Origin: DAISJD01 sp036821645
GTDB lineage: Bacteria; Pseudomonadota; Alphaproteobacteria; ATCC43930; CGMCC-115725
Length of the DNA: 35,878 nucleotides
Assembly (NCBI GenBank): GCA_036821645.1
Contig: DAISJD010000021.1
Coordinates: 1-35,878 of the forward strand
Direction of reading: 5' to 3'
The translations under genes were made by a program, and so were the position numbers. The notes below the pieces were generated by a model. The model did not search any database. It was given only the letters and a program-made list of their open reading frames with translations, and had not been told where the DNA came from. Positions within the stretch are counted from its first letter, which is position 1. Each line of letters starts with the position of its first letter. Positions 1-7,354 of this stretch are shown one piece after another.

Positions 1-34
1 CCCCCCCAGCTCCCCCTCATCAAGGATCCCGATC

Positions 35-1114
35 ATGAGCGACGGTGCCGCCATCTTGAAAGACGCCCTCGACTGGTACGGTGCCGGGCTTGGGGTTGCA
101 CTGGCCACGGTGGTCAAAACCTGGGGATCGGCCCCGCGCGCCGTGGGGGCGAAACTCGCCGTCGCCGAGACCGGGCATTTCGTCGGGTCCGTGTCGGGGG
201 GATGCGTCGAAGGGGCGGTGATCGAGGCGGCACAAGCCGTCATCAAACACCGTCGCCCCGTCCTGCTGACCTTTGGGGTCAGCGACGAGACCGCCTGGTC
301 CGTCGGCCTTGCCTGCGGCGGCACGGTCGAGATTTACGTCGAAGCCTTGGGCCCCGATCTCAGCCTGCTCACCCGGTTGATGGCGGGCCGGGCCGCCGCC
401 AGACCCGGTGCCCGTGTCACCCGCCTGAAAGATGGCGTGCAGGCCACCGTCACCGACGCGGGGGCGGACGGCCCCCTGTGCCTCAGCGCCGATCTCTTGG
501 ACGCGGTTGCGGCGGCCTTGACCGCCGATCAAAGCCGCAAGGTTTCGTTGCCCAGCGATACTGGGGGCGATAGGGAGAGCGAGGCGGGCGTCGAAGCGTC
601 GGACGATTTCTTCATCGATGTCTGGAATCCGCCCCTGCGCCTCATCCTGGTCGGGGCCGTTCATATCGCCCAAGCACTCGCCCCCATGGCCCGGACGGTG
701 GGCTATCAGGTGACGGTCATCGACCCGCGCACGCATTTTGCCGGGGCCGCCCGGTTTCAGGATGTCGCCCTCGTCACCGACTGGCCCGACGCGGCCTTGG
801 CCGCCCTTGCCCCAGACCGGCGCACCGCCATCGTCGCCCTCACCCACGATCCGAAGCTCGACGATCCGGCCCTGGCGGCGGCCCTGCGTTCGCCCGCCTT
901 CTATATCGGGGCCTTGGGATCGCGCAAAAATCAAGGGCGACGGGTCGATCGTCTTCTGGCACAAGGGTTTTCCGCCCCGGATTGCGCCCGGATCAACGGC
1001 CCGGTCGGCCTTGACCTCGGGGCCGTCAGTCCGGCGGAAATCGCCGTTTCGATCTTGGCCCAGATGATCGCCTGCCTGCATCAGAGCCCGTTATCGCCCC
1101 GGCCCGCCCCATGA
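35..1114 (+). CDS. XdhC/CoxI family molybdenum-hydroxylase maturation protein
   Basis: This 359-residue protein has the two-domain layout of the XdhC/CoxI family. The N-terminal XdhC_CoxI domain carries SVSGGCVEGAV (about residues 55-65). The C-terminal Rossmann-like XdhC_C domain begins LILVGAVHIAQALAP (about residue 204) and includes YIGALGSRKNQGRR and GLDLGAVSPAEIAVSI. Family members bind the molybdenum cofactor and help sulfurate and insert it into xanthine dehydrogenase- or CO dehydrogenase-type enzymes. The start is ATG at 35, with AAGGA eight bases upstream. The stop overlaps the next start as ATGA at 1111, so the two genes are translationally coupled. The hydroxylase itself is not in the window and probably lies upstream of base 1. 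The family call is firm; the client enzyme is unknown. Confidence 0.9.
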   Translation: MSDGAAILKDALDWYGAGLGVALATVVKTWGSAPRAVGAKLAVAETGHFVGSVSGGCVEGAVIEAAQAVIKHRRPVLLTFGVSDETAWSVGLACGGTVEIYVEALGPDLSLLTRLMAGRAAARPGARVTRLKDGVQATVTDAGADGPLCLSADLLDAVAAALTADQSRKVSLPSDTGGDRESEAGVEASDDFFIDVWNPPLRLILVGAVHIAQALAPMARTVGYQVTVIDPRTHFAGAARFQDVALVTDWPDAALAALAPDRRTAIVALTHDPKLDDPALAAALRSPAFYIGALGSRKNQGRRVDRLLAQGFSAPDCARINGPVGLDLGAVSPAEIAVSILAQMIACLHQSPLSPRPAP

Positions 1115-2724
1115 TTTTCGGTCCGACCCCACTGGATCAGGCCCTTGGGGCCCATCTCGCCCATAGCCTGTCCGGGCCGTCCTATCATTTCAAAAAAGGC
1201 CATGTTCTGACGGCGGCCGATCTCGCCCTGCTGGCCCAGGCCGGTCTCGCCACGGTCATCGCCGCCCGGTTCGAAGATGGGGACGTCCCGGAAAACGAGG
1301 CCGCATCCGCCGCCGCCCGCCCGTTGATCGGGCCGGGGCTCGCGGCTGGGGCGGCCGTCACAGGGCGGGTCAATCTTGTGGCGACCCAGTCGGGGATGCT
1401 GTGCCTCGATCCCCTGGCGATCCGCAGCCTCAATCGGATCGACGAGGGCCTGACCGTCGCATCCCTGCCCGACGGGGCCCTTGTCAGCCAAGGCCAGATC
1501 GTGGCCACGATCAAGATCATCCCGTTCGCCGTCGACCAAGCGGCCCTCGCCGCTTGGCAAGAAGCGGCCCTCGCCGCTGGGCAAGAGGCGGCCCCCGTGC
1601 TGCGCGTTGCCCCGTTTCGCCCGCGTGCGGTTGCCTTGATCCAAACGACGTTGCCGGCCACCCGTCCGGCCTTGCTCGATAAAATGCGCGCCGTCACATC
1701 GGCCCGCCTTGCCCAATATGGGGCGACGATCGATTTTGAGAACCATATCCCCCATGAAACCGCCGCCATCGCCGATGCCATTCTTGCGGCACGGGCGGCG
1801 GGGGCTGCCTTGATTCTGATCGCCGGGGCCTCCGCCATCACTGATCGGCGCGATGTCGTGCCCGCCGGTCTCATCGCCGCCGGGGGCACGATCCTGCGGT
1901 TCGGCATGCCGGTCGATCCGGGCAATCTGCTGTTGTTGGGGGATCTCGCCGGCTTGCCGGTCCTGGGCCTGCCCGGCTGCGCCCGGTCGCCGAAACTGAA
2001 CGGGCTCGACCATGTTCTGGCCCGGATCATGGCCGATCAGCCGGTCGATGCCGAAACCATCATCGCCCTTGGGGCGGGAGGGCTGCTGGCCGAAATTCCA
2101 AGCCGCCCCTGGCCCCGCGCGCGCGGCGATCAGTCCCAAGGCCGTATTGCCGCCCTGATCCTGGCCGCCGGACGATCAAGCCGCATGGGCCGCAACAAAA
2201 TGACGATCGCCCTGGATGGGGTCAGTCTCTTGGAACGCACCATCGATACGGTGCTGGCCGCCGGGATCGATCGGATCGTCGTGGTCCTGGGCCACGAGGC
2301 CGAGGCCGCATCCGCCCTGATCGGCGATCGCCCGGTCCAGATCGTGCACAATCCAGACTATGCCGAGGGTCTGTCGACCTCGCTCAAGGCGGGGCTGGCC
2401 GCGATCCCGGCCCCCTGCGCCGGTGCCCTCGTCCTCTTGGCGGATATGCCCGGCGTCACACCCGACCATCTCGCCACCCTGATGGCCGCCTTTCAGGACG
2501 AACGGGATATCGTCGTGCCGATGCGGGCCGGGCGGCGCGGCAATCCGATCCTGTGGGGGCGGTCGCATTTTCCGGCCCTGATGCAGGTGACGGGCGATCA
2601 GGGCGGTCGGGATCTGTTATGGGCCGCGGCCGATCACATCCGCCCGGTCGAGTGTGCCGATGACGGGGTGTTGATCGATCTCGATACGCCGGAGGCACTC
2701 GCCCATTGGTTGGCAACCCGATGA
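1111..2724 (+). CDS. MoeA-like/MocA-like fusion: molybdopterin-binding domain plus molybdenum cofactor cytidylyltransferase
   Basis: This 537-residue protein joins two domains. Residues 1 to about 335 resemble the MoeA/MogA-type molybdopterin-binding fold (LILIAGASAITDRRDVVPAG, then MPVDPGNLLLLGDL). Residues from about 345 are a MobA/MocA-type nucleotidyltransferase with the nucleotide-binding signature LILAAGRSSRMGRNK, then VVLGHEAEAA, LLADMPGVTPDHL and RRGNPILWGR. MocA-type enzymes cytidylate molybdopterin to give the MCD cofactor of xanthine dehydrogenase-family enzymes, which fits the XdhC gene immediately upstream (ATGA overlap). A short imperfect duplication (AALAAWQEAALAAGQEAA, near residue 150) lies in the first half. 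The fusion is known in alphaproteobacteria, usually annotated as a molybdopterin-binding/glycosyltransferase-like protein. Preference for CTP rather than GTP is inferred from context. Confidence 0.85.
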   Translation: MIFGPTPLDQALGAHLAHSLSGPSYHFKKGHVLTAADLALLAQAGLATVIAARFEDGDVPENEAASAAARPLIGPGLAAGAAVTGRVNLVATQSGMLCLDPLAIRSLNRIDEGLTVASLPDGALVSQGQIVATIKIIPFAVDQAALAAWQEAALAAGQEAAPVLRVAPFRPRAVALIQTTLPATRPALLDKMRAVTSARLAQYGATIDFENHIPHETAAIADAILAARAAGAALILIAGASAITDRRDVVPAGLIAAGGTILRFGMPVDPGNLLLLGDLAGLPVLGLPGCARSPKLNGLDHVLARIMADQPVDAETIIALGAGGLLAEIPSRPWPRARGDQSQGRIAALILAAGRSSRMGRNKMTIALDGVSLLERTIDTVLAAGIDRIVVVLGHEAEAASALIGDRPVQIVHNPDYAEGLSTSLKAGLAAIPAPCAGALVLLADMPGVTPDHLATLMAAFQDERDIVVPMRAGRRGNPILWGRSHFPALMQVTGDQGGRDLLWAAADHIRPVECADDGVLIDLDTPEALAHWLATR

Positions 2725-3167
2725 CCGCGTCGCCAGATCGGGCAAGCTTGTTGGCTGCCTATCGGGCGACGACCTATCGGATCGATCTGCCGGGCCGATC
2801 CATCCATCTGCGCATCGGGGACCCGGCCCCCGCCTTCGATCTTTGGTTGCGGGAAGGGGGGGCCCGCTGTGCCTGTTTCATCACCGCCCACAATCCCGGC
2901 AGTATCCGCCTTGATCCCGCCGAGAATGCCCGGCGGCACCGGGCGTTCCTGGATCGGGTGACGGCCCTATCCTTGCGTGCCGTGCCCGCAACCGCCGTCC
3001 CGGACGCGGGCGACTGGCCGCCGGAAGAGGGCCTAGTGATCCTGGATCTCGGCGAACGCGATGGCCTTGCCCTGGCGGAGGCGTTCGGCCAAAACGCCCT
3101 CGTCCAGTATCGCATCGGCGAGGCCCCGGGCCTGACCACAACCCCGCTCTTGCCGGGATGCCCCTGA
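2721..3167 (+). CDS. DUF3293 family protein
   Basis: A 148-residue soluble protein whose pattern fits DUF3293: an N-terminal YRATTYRIDLPGRSIHLRIG strand region, then ACFITAHNPGS (the conserved T-A-x-N-P segment), DPAENARRHRAF, and a C-terminal FGQNALVQYRIGE. The biochemical role of the family is not known. I chose ATG at 2721, which overlaps the upstream stop as ATGA. A TTG at 2706 would add five residues but would overlap the previous gene more deeply. It is the third gene of the xdhC/mocA operon, so it is probably co-expressed, but a link to molybdenum cofactor work is only positional. No membrane segment or signal peptide is visible. Confidence 0.72.
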   Translation: MTASPDRASLLAAYRATTYRIDLPGRSIHLRIGDPAPAFDLWLREGGARCACFITAHNPGSIRLDPAENARRHRAFLDRVTALSLRAVPATAVPDAGDWPPEEGLVILDLGERDGLALAEAFGQNALVQYRIGEAPGLTTTPLLPGCP

Positions 3168-3249
3168 CATGACCGCCATCGCGGATGCGGGATCGGACAA
3201 AATGCGCTATCATACCCCCGCCCCACCCTTTGCCGGTGCGCGCAACCGG

Positions 3250-3396
3250 TTCATAAAATACTATAATATTCATTTGGCACTTAAATCGGTGAAAAAAAAT
3301 GTCCCTTTTGCCGTCCAAAATCCCGAAAAATGCCAATTTTTTTTCGCTGAAAACCCTGCTAACTTATTGCTTGCTTATGGGCTTTCCCCAGGATAT
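3250..3396 (+). promoter_or_regulatory. Putative CRISPR leader
   Basis: An AT-rich stretch with long A and T runs directly abuts the first, intact repeat. The last repeat on the other side is eroded at its 3' end. Both signs put the leader here and predict transcription of the array rightward. No promoter hexamers can be assigned with confidence. Confidence 0.5.
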
Positions 3397-3763
3397 GTTG
3401 TCGTTACCCCCGCCTTGAGGGCGGATTGCAACGCGCCACCTTGCGGGCACCATCGGACCAAAGTTGTCGTTACCCCCGCCTTGAGGGCGGATTGCAACAA
3501 ACCGCCGATTTTTTTGTTCAGAATGCCAAGTTGTCGTTACCCCCGCCTTGAGGGCGGATTGCAACCATCCGGTAGGCAAGAGCGTGTTCGATGGCGTTGT
3601 CGTTACCCCCGCCTTGAGGGCGGATTGCAACTTGATGGTAAACCAATCAATGATGGCCCAAGTTGTCGTTACCCCCGCCTTGAGGGCGGATTGCAACTCC
3701 TAGAAACCGGACTCGAACCGATAACAAGTTGTCGTTACCCCCGCCTTGAGGGCGGATTGGGTG
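3397..3763 (+). CRISPR. CRISPR array, 6 repeats of 36 bp and 5 spacers, no cas genes in window
   Basis: Repeats start at 3397, 3463, 3530, 3596, 3662 and 3728. Spacers are 30, 31, 30, 30 and 30 bp. The 36-bp repeat begins GTTGTCGTTACC, contains the hairpin CCGCC-TTGAG-GGCGG, and ends GGATTGCAAC. Repeats 1-5 are identical. Repeat 6 matches through GGCGGATTG and then loses the terminal CAAC, as expected of the leader-distal repeat. The ATTGCAAC 3' end resembles the 5'-handle of class 1 crRNAs (compare ATTGAAAC), but 36-bp repeats with GTTG...CAAC ends and 30-bp spacers also occur in class 2 systems, so the type stays open. No tracrRNA-like anti-repeat was noticed in the window. Confidence 0.95.
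3698..3727 (+). other. CRISPR spacer 5, reads as a tRNA T-arm and acceptor 3' strand
   Basis: The reverse complement contains GGTTCGAGTCC. It folds as a T-arm: stem ATCGG, loop TTCGAGT, stem CCGGT. It is followed by the seven-base acceptor strand TTCTAGG and an A at the discriminator position. T54, T55, C56, A58 and the G53-C61 pair are all present. The spacer therefore probably derives from a tRNA gene or from an att site lying in one. Confidence 0.75.
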
Positions 3764-3994
3764 TGGGGATGGGTGGGGTTCGTCGGGCTTATCTTCGCCG
3801 CTAAAAGATTGGCGGCGGCCCCGTCATCGCCGTTGATCCCCATCCGCTGGACAGGGATCAAAGCGTCCGACAGGCAAAATGGGGCTGTTCAGGCAGGAAA
3901 AATAGCGGTATAGCATTCCCGCGTCTGCTCTGACACTCCGGCTTCTCGGATCAATCGGGGCAATGGCCGAGGTGCCTTGTCGGGAGATATACGC
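3764..3994. other. Intergenic region between CRISPR array and lipoprotein pair
   Basis: About 230 bases of GC-rich sequence with no supported gene on either strand. The overlapping open frames on the minus strand are antisense to the lipoprotein gene and have no family features. A Shine-Dalgarno GGGAG at 3982-3986 belongs to the GTG start at 3995. Confidence 0.5.
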
Positions 3995-4393
3995 GTGAAA
4001 CGCCGTGCGCTCGTCCTCTGTCTTTTGGCTGCGACGGTCGCCTGTACCGGCCCGACCGCCGATCCGAAACCGGGGACCCTGCCCTCGCAAAAACCGGTAC
4101 TGAGCCCGGACATAGCCGGACAAGACACGGCCAAGCCACCCCCTTACGATAAAGCCAAATATGACGGGCGTGTCGTGATCGACTGCGGGATCGAAACGGA
4201 TGGGTCGACCTCTCAATGCTTTATTGTCTCTGTAGAGGGGAATGATCGTTTCATCGAACAAAGCCTAAACTTTGCAAAAAATGCGAAATTCATGCCTGCC
4301 GTCAAGAATGGCGTCCCGGTCCGGGTTGATCGTCAGCGTTTCGAGGTCAGATTTCCAGCCGACAACGATACGAACAAACCGGCGATCCCTTAA
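3995..4393 (+). CDS. Small lipoprotein with TonB C-terminal-like domain, copy 1
   Basis: A 132-residue protein with a short lipoprotein signal (VKRRALVLCLLAATVAC, cleavage before Cys17), a proline-rich linker, and a domain of about 70 residues resembling the TonB C-terminal fold: DGRVVIDCGIETDGSTSQC, then FAKNAKFMPAVKNGVPV. I chose GTG at 3995 because GGGAG lies eight bases upstream and because it aligns exactly with the start of the adjacent paralogue. An upstream start would prepend MSGDIR. It lacks the N-terminal membrane anchor and long Pro-rich spacer of a true TonB, so it is probably not an energy transducer but a periplasmic or outer-membrane-anchored protein. Two cysteines (DCG, SQC) are conserved with the paralogue and may form a disulfide. 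Function unknown. Confidence 0.75.
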   Translation: MKRRALVLCLLAATVACTGPTADPKPGTLPSQKPVLSPDIAGQDTAKPPPYDKAKYDGRVVIDCGIETDGSTSQCFIVSVEGNDRFIEQSLNFAKNAKFMPAVKNGVPVRVDRQRFEVRFPADNDTNKPAIP

Positions 4394-4493
4394 AACACGG
4401 TGCAGGAACCATGTCCCGGTCGACCGATCGGGCGGGAATTGCGCTCTGCACGTCTGCAAACCAAGTAATCGACGCAATTTTAAGAGGATTATC

Positions 4494-4856
4494 ATGAGAC
4501 GCCGTGCGGCCGCCTTCTGTCTTTTGGCGGCAACGGCCGCCTGTACCCCCACCCTCGACCCGAAACCGACGCTCCTGCCGCCACAAACGCCTGGACCAGG
4601 ACCAGCTAAACAGATAGTCTATCCTCCTCAAGTACTTGAGGCAAAACTTGGTGGGCGTGTTGTCGTAGAATGTACGATTGAAACGGATGGTTCGACATCT
4701 GGTTGTTTTCTTCTTTCAGTAGAAGGGGATGACGCTTTCGTCGAACCGGCCTTGAATTTCATAAAAGACACGAAATTCTTACCGGCAACACGCAACGGTG
4801 TCCCGGTCCGTGAGGAACATTTTCGTTATATCGTCAAGTTTTCACCACCCGAATGA
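4494..4856 (+). CDS. Small lipoprotein with TonB C-terminal-like domain, copy 2
   Basis: This 120-residue protein is a tandem paralogue of the gene 100 bases upstream. It has the lipoprotein signal MRRRAAAFCLLAATAAC, a short linker, and the TonB-C-like domain GGRVVVECTIETDGSTSGC followed by FIKDTKFLPATRNGVPV. The start is ATG at 4494, with AAGAGG six bases upstream. The open frame continues further upstream, but that part has no signal peptide and would overlap the other gene. The copies are strongly alike in the signal and the domain but differ in the linker, so the duplication is not recent. Codon use here is more AT-rich than in the first copy. Function unknown; the lipid anchor suggests the cell envelope. 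Confidence 0.75.
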   Translation: MRRRAAAFCLLAATAACTPTLDPKPTLLPPQTPGPGPAKQIVYPPQVLEAKLGGRVVVECTIETDGSTSGCFLLSVEGDDAFVEPALNFIKDTKFLPATRNGVPVREEHFRYIVKFSPPE

Positions 4857-4931
4857 TGCGCCCGCCCTGCGGACCGCACATTGTTTCATGCCCCCCTCTC
4901 GCGTGCCGGATGCAACCAAGATGCCCGATCA

Positions 4932-4960
4932 CCGTTACCTGTTTTTAACGGGTAATATTT
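4932..4960 (+). terminator. Possible terminator after the lipoprotein pair
   Basis: CCGTTA and TAACGG form a six-base stem around a T-rich loop, followed by GTAATATTTTT. The stem is short, so the call is tentative. Confidence 0.35.
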
Positions 4961-5047
4961 TTGATTATTGACTGATGAACAGTAAAAAACCCCAATCAGT
5001 ATCATCTGTATCGAATTTTGCGCACATCTGGCTGGCTTTCGGCTCGC

Positions 5048-5078
5048 TTGACAGGATCCCCGTGGATCTGTGTATGCT
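5048..5078 (+). promoter_or_regulatory. Probable leu leader promoter
   Basis: A perfect TTGACA (5048-5053) is followed by TATGCT (5073-5078, 19-base spacing) or TGTATG (5071-5076, 17-base spacing). Transcription would begin near 5083-5086, at or just before the leader-peptide ATG at 5085. The leader may therefore be translated from a leaderless mRNA. Confidence 0.6.
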
Positions 5079-5084
5079 GTTTTC

Positions 5085-5138
5085 ATGATGAAAACCCTGA
5101 CCCGCGCGCTCCTTCGACTTTTGTGCCCGGCCTCCTGA
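5085..5138 (+). CDS. leuL: Leucine-rich leader peptide of leuA (attenuator peptide)
   Basis: A 17-codon frame, MMKTLTRALLRLLCPAS, with five leucines, four of them clustered as LLRLL just before the stop. It lies directly downstream of a TTGACA promoter and about 230 bases before leuA. Its stop is inside a strong hairpin (5126-5149) and a T-run follows at 5178-5184. A short leucine-rich peptide, overlapping hairpins and a biosynthetic gene for the same amino acid is the classic attenuation layout: ribosome stalling on scarce leucyl-tRNA would change the downstream fold. No ribosome binding site is visible before the ATG-ATG, which would fit leaderless translation as described for trpL of Sinorhizobium. 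The role is inferred from architecture. Confidence 0.72.
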   Translation: MMKTLTRALLRLLCPAS

Positions 5139-5184
5139 CGAGGACCGGGTTTCGGCGTTGCCGTTCAGTCTGAAGCGTTTTTTT
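5126..5184 (+). promoter_or_regulatory. leu leader hairpins and attenuator terminator
   Basis: CCCGG-CCTC (5126-5134) pairs with GAGG-A-CCGGG (5140-5149) around the leader-peptide stop. A smaller CGTTCA/TGAAGCG hairpin (5162-5177) is followed by seven T residues (5178-5184), which is terminator-like. The pairing set has not been folded by computer. Confidence 0.5.
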
Positions 5185-5365
5185 GCGGTTTCATCATGCA
5201 TTTTCCCCACATTCTTTATCGTGCGGCGGCCCTTATACGCCCCCTCTTTCACCGGATCGCGCGGACCCGCCGACTTAGGGGCGACCGACACGCCTGACGG
5301 GTCGGGTCGGTCGTAAGGTGCCGTCATTCATCGCAATTCATCGTTTTTTGCCTTTGGGGTTCATC

Positions 5366-7033
5366 ATGCTGACCCATCCCGCGACCAAATATCAGGCCTT
5401 CACCCCCATCCCCCTGCCCGACCGGCAATGGCCCGGCCGCACCATCGCCAAAGCGCCCCGGTGGTTGTCCACCGACCTACGCGACGGCAACCAATCCCTC
5501 ATCGAACCCATGGATGTGGAACGCAAGCAGCGGTTTTACGATTTGCTGGTCCGGCTCGGCTATAAGGAAATCGAGGTGTCGTTCCCTTCCGCCTCGGATA
5601 CGGATTTCGCCTTTGTCCGGTCCCTGATCGAGGGCGATAAAATCCCCCATGACGTGTGGATCCAAGTCCTGACCCCGGCGCGCACCCCGCTCATCGAACG
5701 GACGATCGAGTCCCTGATCGGGGCCCCCCGCGCGATCGTCCATCTCTATAACGCCACCGCCCCGGTGTTTCGCGAGGTCGTGTTCAACAACGACAAGGCA
5801 GCCACCATCGCCCTCGCCGTCGAGGCGACCCGCACCATCAAACACCTGACCGAGGCGCATCCCGAAACCGATTGGCGTTTTGAATATTCCCCGGAAGTCT
5901 TCACCGGCACGGAGATGGATTTCGCCCTGGAGATTTGCGAGGCGGTCAAAGCCGCGTGGCAGCCGACGGCGGAAAAGCCGATCATCTTCAACCTGCCCGC
6001 CACGGTGGAAATGGCGGGTCCGAACGTCTATGCCGATCAGGTCGAATGGTTCGGTCGTCATATTTCCAACCGCGACCGGGTCGTGATCAGCGTCCACCCC
6101 CATAATGACCGGGGCACCGCCGTGGCCGCCGCCGAGCTTGCCGTGATGGCCGGGGCCGACCGGGTCGAAGGGTGCCTGTTCGGCAATGGCGAGCGCACGG
6201 GCAATGTCGATCTCGTCACCCTTGCCCTCAATCTCTATACCCAAGGCATTCATCCCGGCGTCGATTATTCCAACATGCGCGACGTCGTGCGCACGGTCGA
6301 ACATTGCAACCAAATGACCGTGCCGCCCCGCCATCCCTATGCGGGCGATCTGGTCTTTACCGCCTTTTCCGGCTCGCACCAGGATGCGATCAAAAAGGGC
6401 TTCGCCGCGCGCGCGGGTCAGAACGATCCCCTGTGGCAGGTGCCGTACCTGCCGATCGATCCGGCCGATCTCGGGTGCAGTTACGAAGCCGTGATCCGGG
6501 TGAATAGTCAATCGGGCAAGGGGGGTGTCGCCTGGATCTTGGAACAGGATCGCGGCCTGCACCTGCCCCGGCGGCTGCAAATCGCCTTCAGCCGGGTCGT
6601 CCAGACGATCAGCGATGAAAGCGGCAAGGAACAAACCGCCCAGGATATCTGGGATCATTTCTGCGCCGCCTATCACCTGGACGGGCCGCAGCGCGTGGTC
6701 CTGATCGATGCCCATGACGAGGCGGTGCGGGGCGGTCACGAACGGATTTTCACCGGGCGGCTCTTGATCGATGGCCGCGAACAGATCCTGAGCGGGCGCG
6801 GCAACGGGCCGATTTCCGCCTGCGTTACCGCGTTGAAGGCGGCGGGCATCGCCCTCGACGTTTTGGATTACCACGAACATGCGCTGGGCAGCGGGGCCGA
6901 AAGCCGGGCCGCCGCCTTCCTCGAATGCCGGTCGGCCACGGGGGAGATTCTGTTCGGGGTCGGGTTGGACGAGGATATCGCCAATGCGGGGGTAAAGGCC
7001 GTGATCAGTGCGGCCAACAGTGCCCTACTCTGA
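5366..7033 (+). CDS. leuA: 2-isopropylmalate synthase
   Basis: A 555-residue enzyme catalysing the first committed step of leucine synthesis, from acetyl-CoA and 2-oxoisovalerate to 2-isopropylmalate. The TIM-barrel opens with STDLRDGNQSLIEPMD (residues 35-50; Arg39 and Asp40 are the catalytic and metal-binding pair) and carries VHPHNDRGTA (about residue 243, the metal-binding His pair) and GCLFGNGERTGNVD. The C-terminal third is the leucine-sensing LeuA dimer domain. Length and opening fit the longer LeuA2 type. I chose ATG at 5366 because MLTHPATKYQAF matches the usual start of this type and GGGG lies six bases upstream. An in-frame start at 5318 would add 16 unlikely residues. Expression is probably controlled by the leucine leader upstream. 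Confidence 0.96.
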   Translation: MLTHPATKYQAFTPIPLPDRQWPGRTIAKAPRWLSTDLRDGNQSLIEPMDVERKQRFYDLLVRLGYKEIEVSFPSASDTDFAFVRSLIEGDKIPHDVWIQVLTPARTPLIERTIESLIGAPRAIVHLYNATAPVFREVVFNNDKAATIALAVEATRTIKHLTEAHPETDWRFEYSPEVFTGTEMDFALEICEAVKAAWQPTAEKPIIFNLPATVEMAGPNVYADQVEWFGRHISNRDRVVISVHPHNDRGTAVAAAELAVMAGADRVEGCLFGNGERTGNVDLVTLALNLYTQGIHPGVDYSNMRDVVRTVEHCNQMTVPPRHPYAGDLVFTAFSGSHQDAIKKGFAARAGQNDPLWQVPYLPIDPADLGCSYEAVIRVNSQSGKGGVAWILEQDRGLHLPRRLQIAFSRVVQTISDESGKEQTAQDIWDHFCAAYHLDGPQRVVLIDAHDEAVRGGHERIFTGRLLIDGREQILSGRGNGPISACVTALKAAGIALDVLDYHEHALGSGAESRAAAFLECRSATGEILFGVGLDEDIANAGVKAVISAANSALL

Positions 7034-7041
7034 GTGACATT

Positions 7042-7077
7042 AAGGGGGGGCGGGATCGACGGCCCCGTCCCCCCTTA
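7042..7077. terminator. GC-rich inverted repeat between convergent leuA and SemiSWEET genes
   Basis: AAGGGGGG and CCCCCCTT arms flank an inner CGGG/CCCG pairing. The repeat lies between the leuA stop and the stop of the convergent gene. It has no long U-run, so it may act as a bidirectional barrier rather than a classic terminator. Confidence 0.45.
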
Positions 7078-7335
7078 GCCCAGGCGGATTTTCAAGGTCA
7101 GAATGATCGCAGCCAAGCACAGCGTGACGCAATTGGCCGCGATGATCGACGGGCTCTCCAACATCAGCCCATAAATCAGCCACAAGATCACGCCGACGGT
7201 AAAAATCACATACATGCCAAGCGAGATGGACGATGCATCCCGGTCCCGGATCAATTTAAGCACCTGGGGCAGGAAACTGACCGTCGTGCAGAACCCGGCG
7301 GCGAGGCCGACGACCTCGCTCATCGTCGTAGACAT
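7075..7335 (-). CDS. SemiSWEET-type small sugar transporter (PQ-loop/MtN3 family)
   Basis: An 86-residue protein with three hydrophobic segments (about residues 7-25, 41-59 and 65-83). The first contains the PQ-loop signature TTVSFLPQVLKLIRDRDASS. This is the half-size bacterial SemiSWEET family, which dimerises in the membrane to move sugars. Length (85-95 residues is usual) and the single PQ motif fit well. The start is ATG at 7335; an internal ATG at 7323 is possible. It lies 19 bases downstream of a lipoprotein gene on the same strand and is probably co-transcribed with it. The transported sugar cannot be told from sequence. Confidence 0.88.
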   Translation of the reverse strand: MSTTMSEVVGLAAGFCTTVSFLPQVLKLIRDRDASSISLGMYVIFTVGVILWLIYGLMLESPSIIAANCVTLCLAAIILTLKIRLG

Positions 7336-7354
7336 GGGGATCGTCGCGTAAGGC

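Noticed and set aside
3169..3804. A 211-codon open frame with repeated VVTPALRADCN segments
   Set aside because: It is the translation of the CRISPR repeats and leader; the repeat length is a multiple of three together with its spacers by chance.
5477..6880. A 467-codon minus-strand frame opposite leuA
   Set aside because: Antisense shadow of a GC-rich coding gene with third-position bias; no domain or ribosome binding site.
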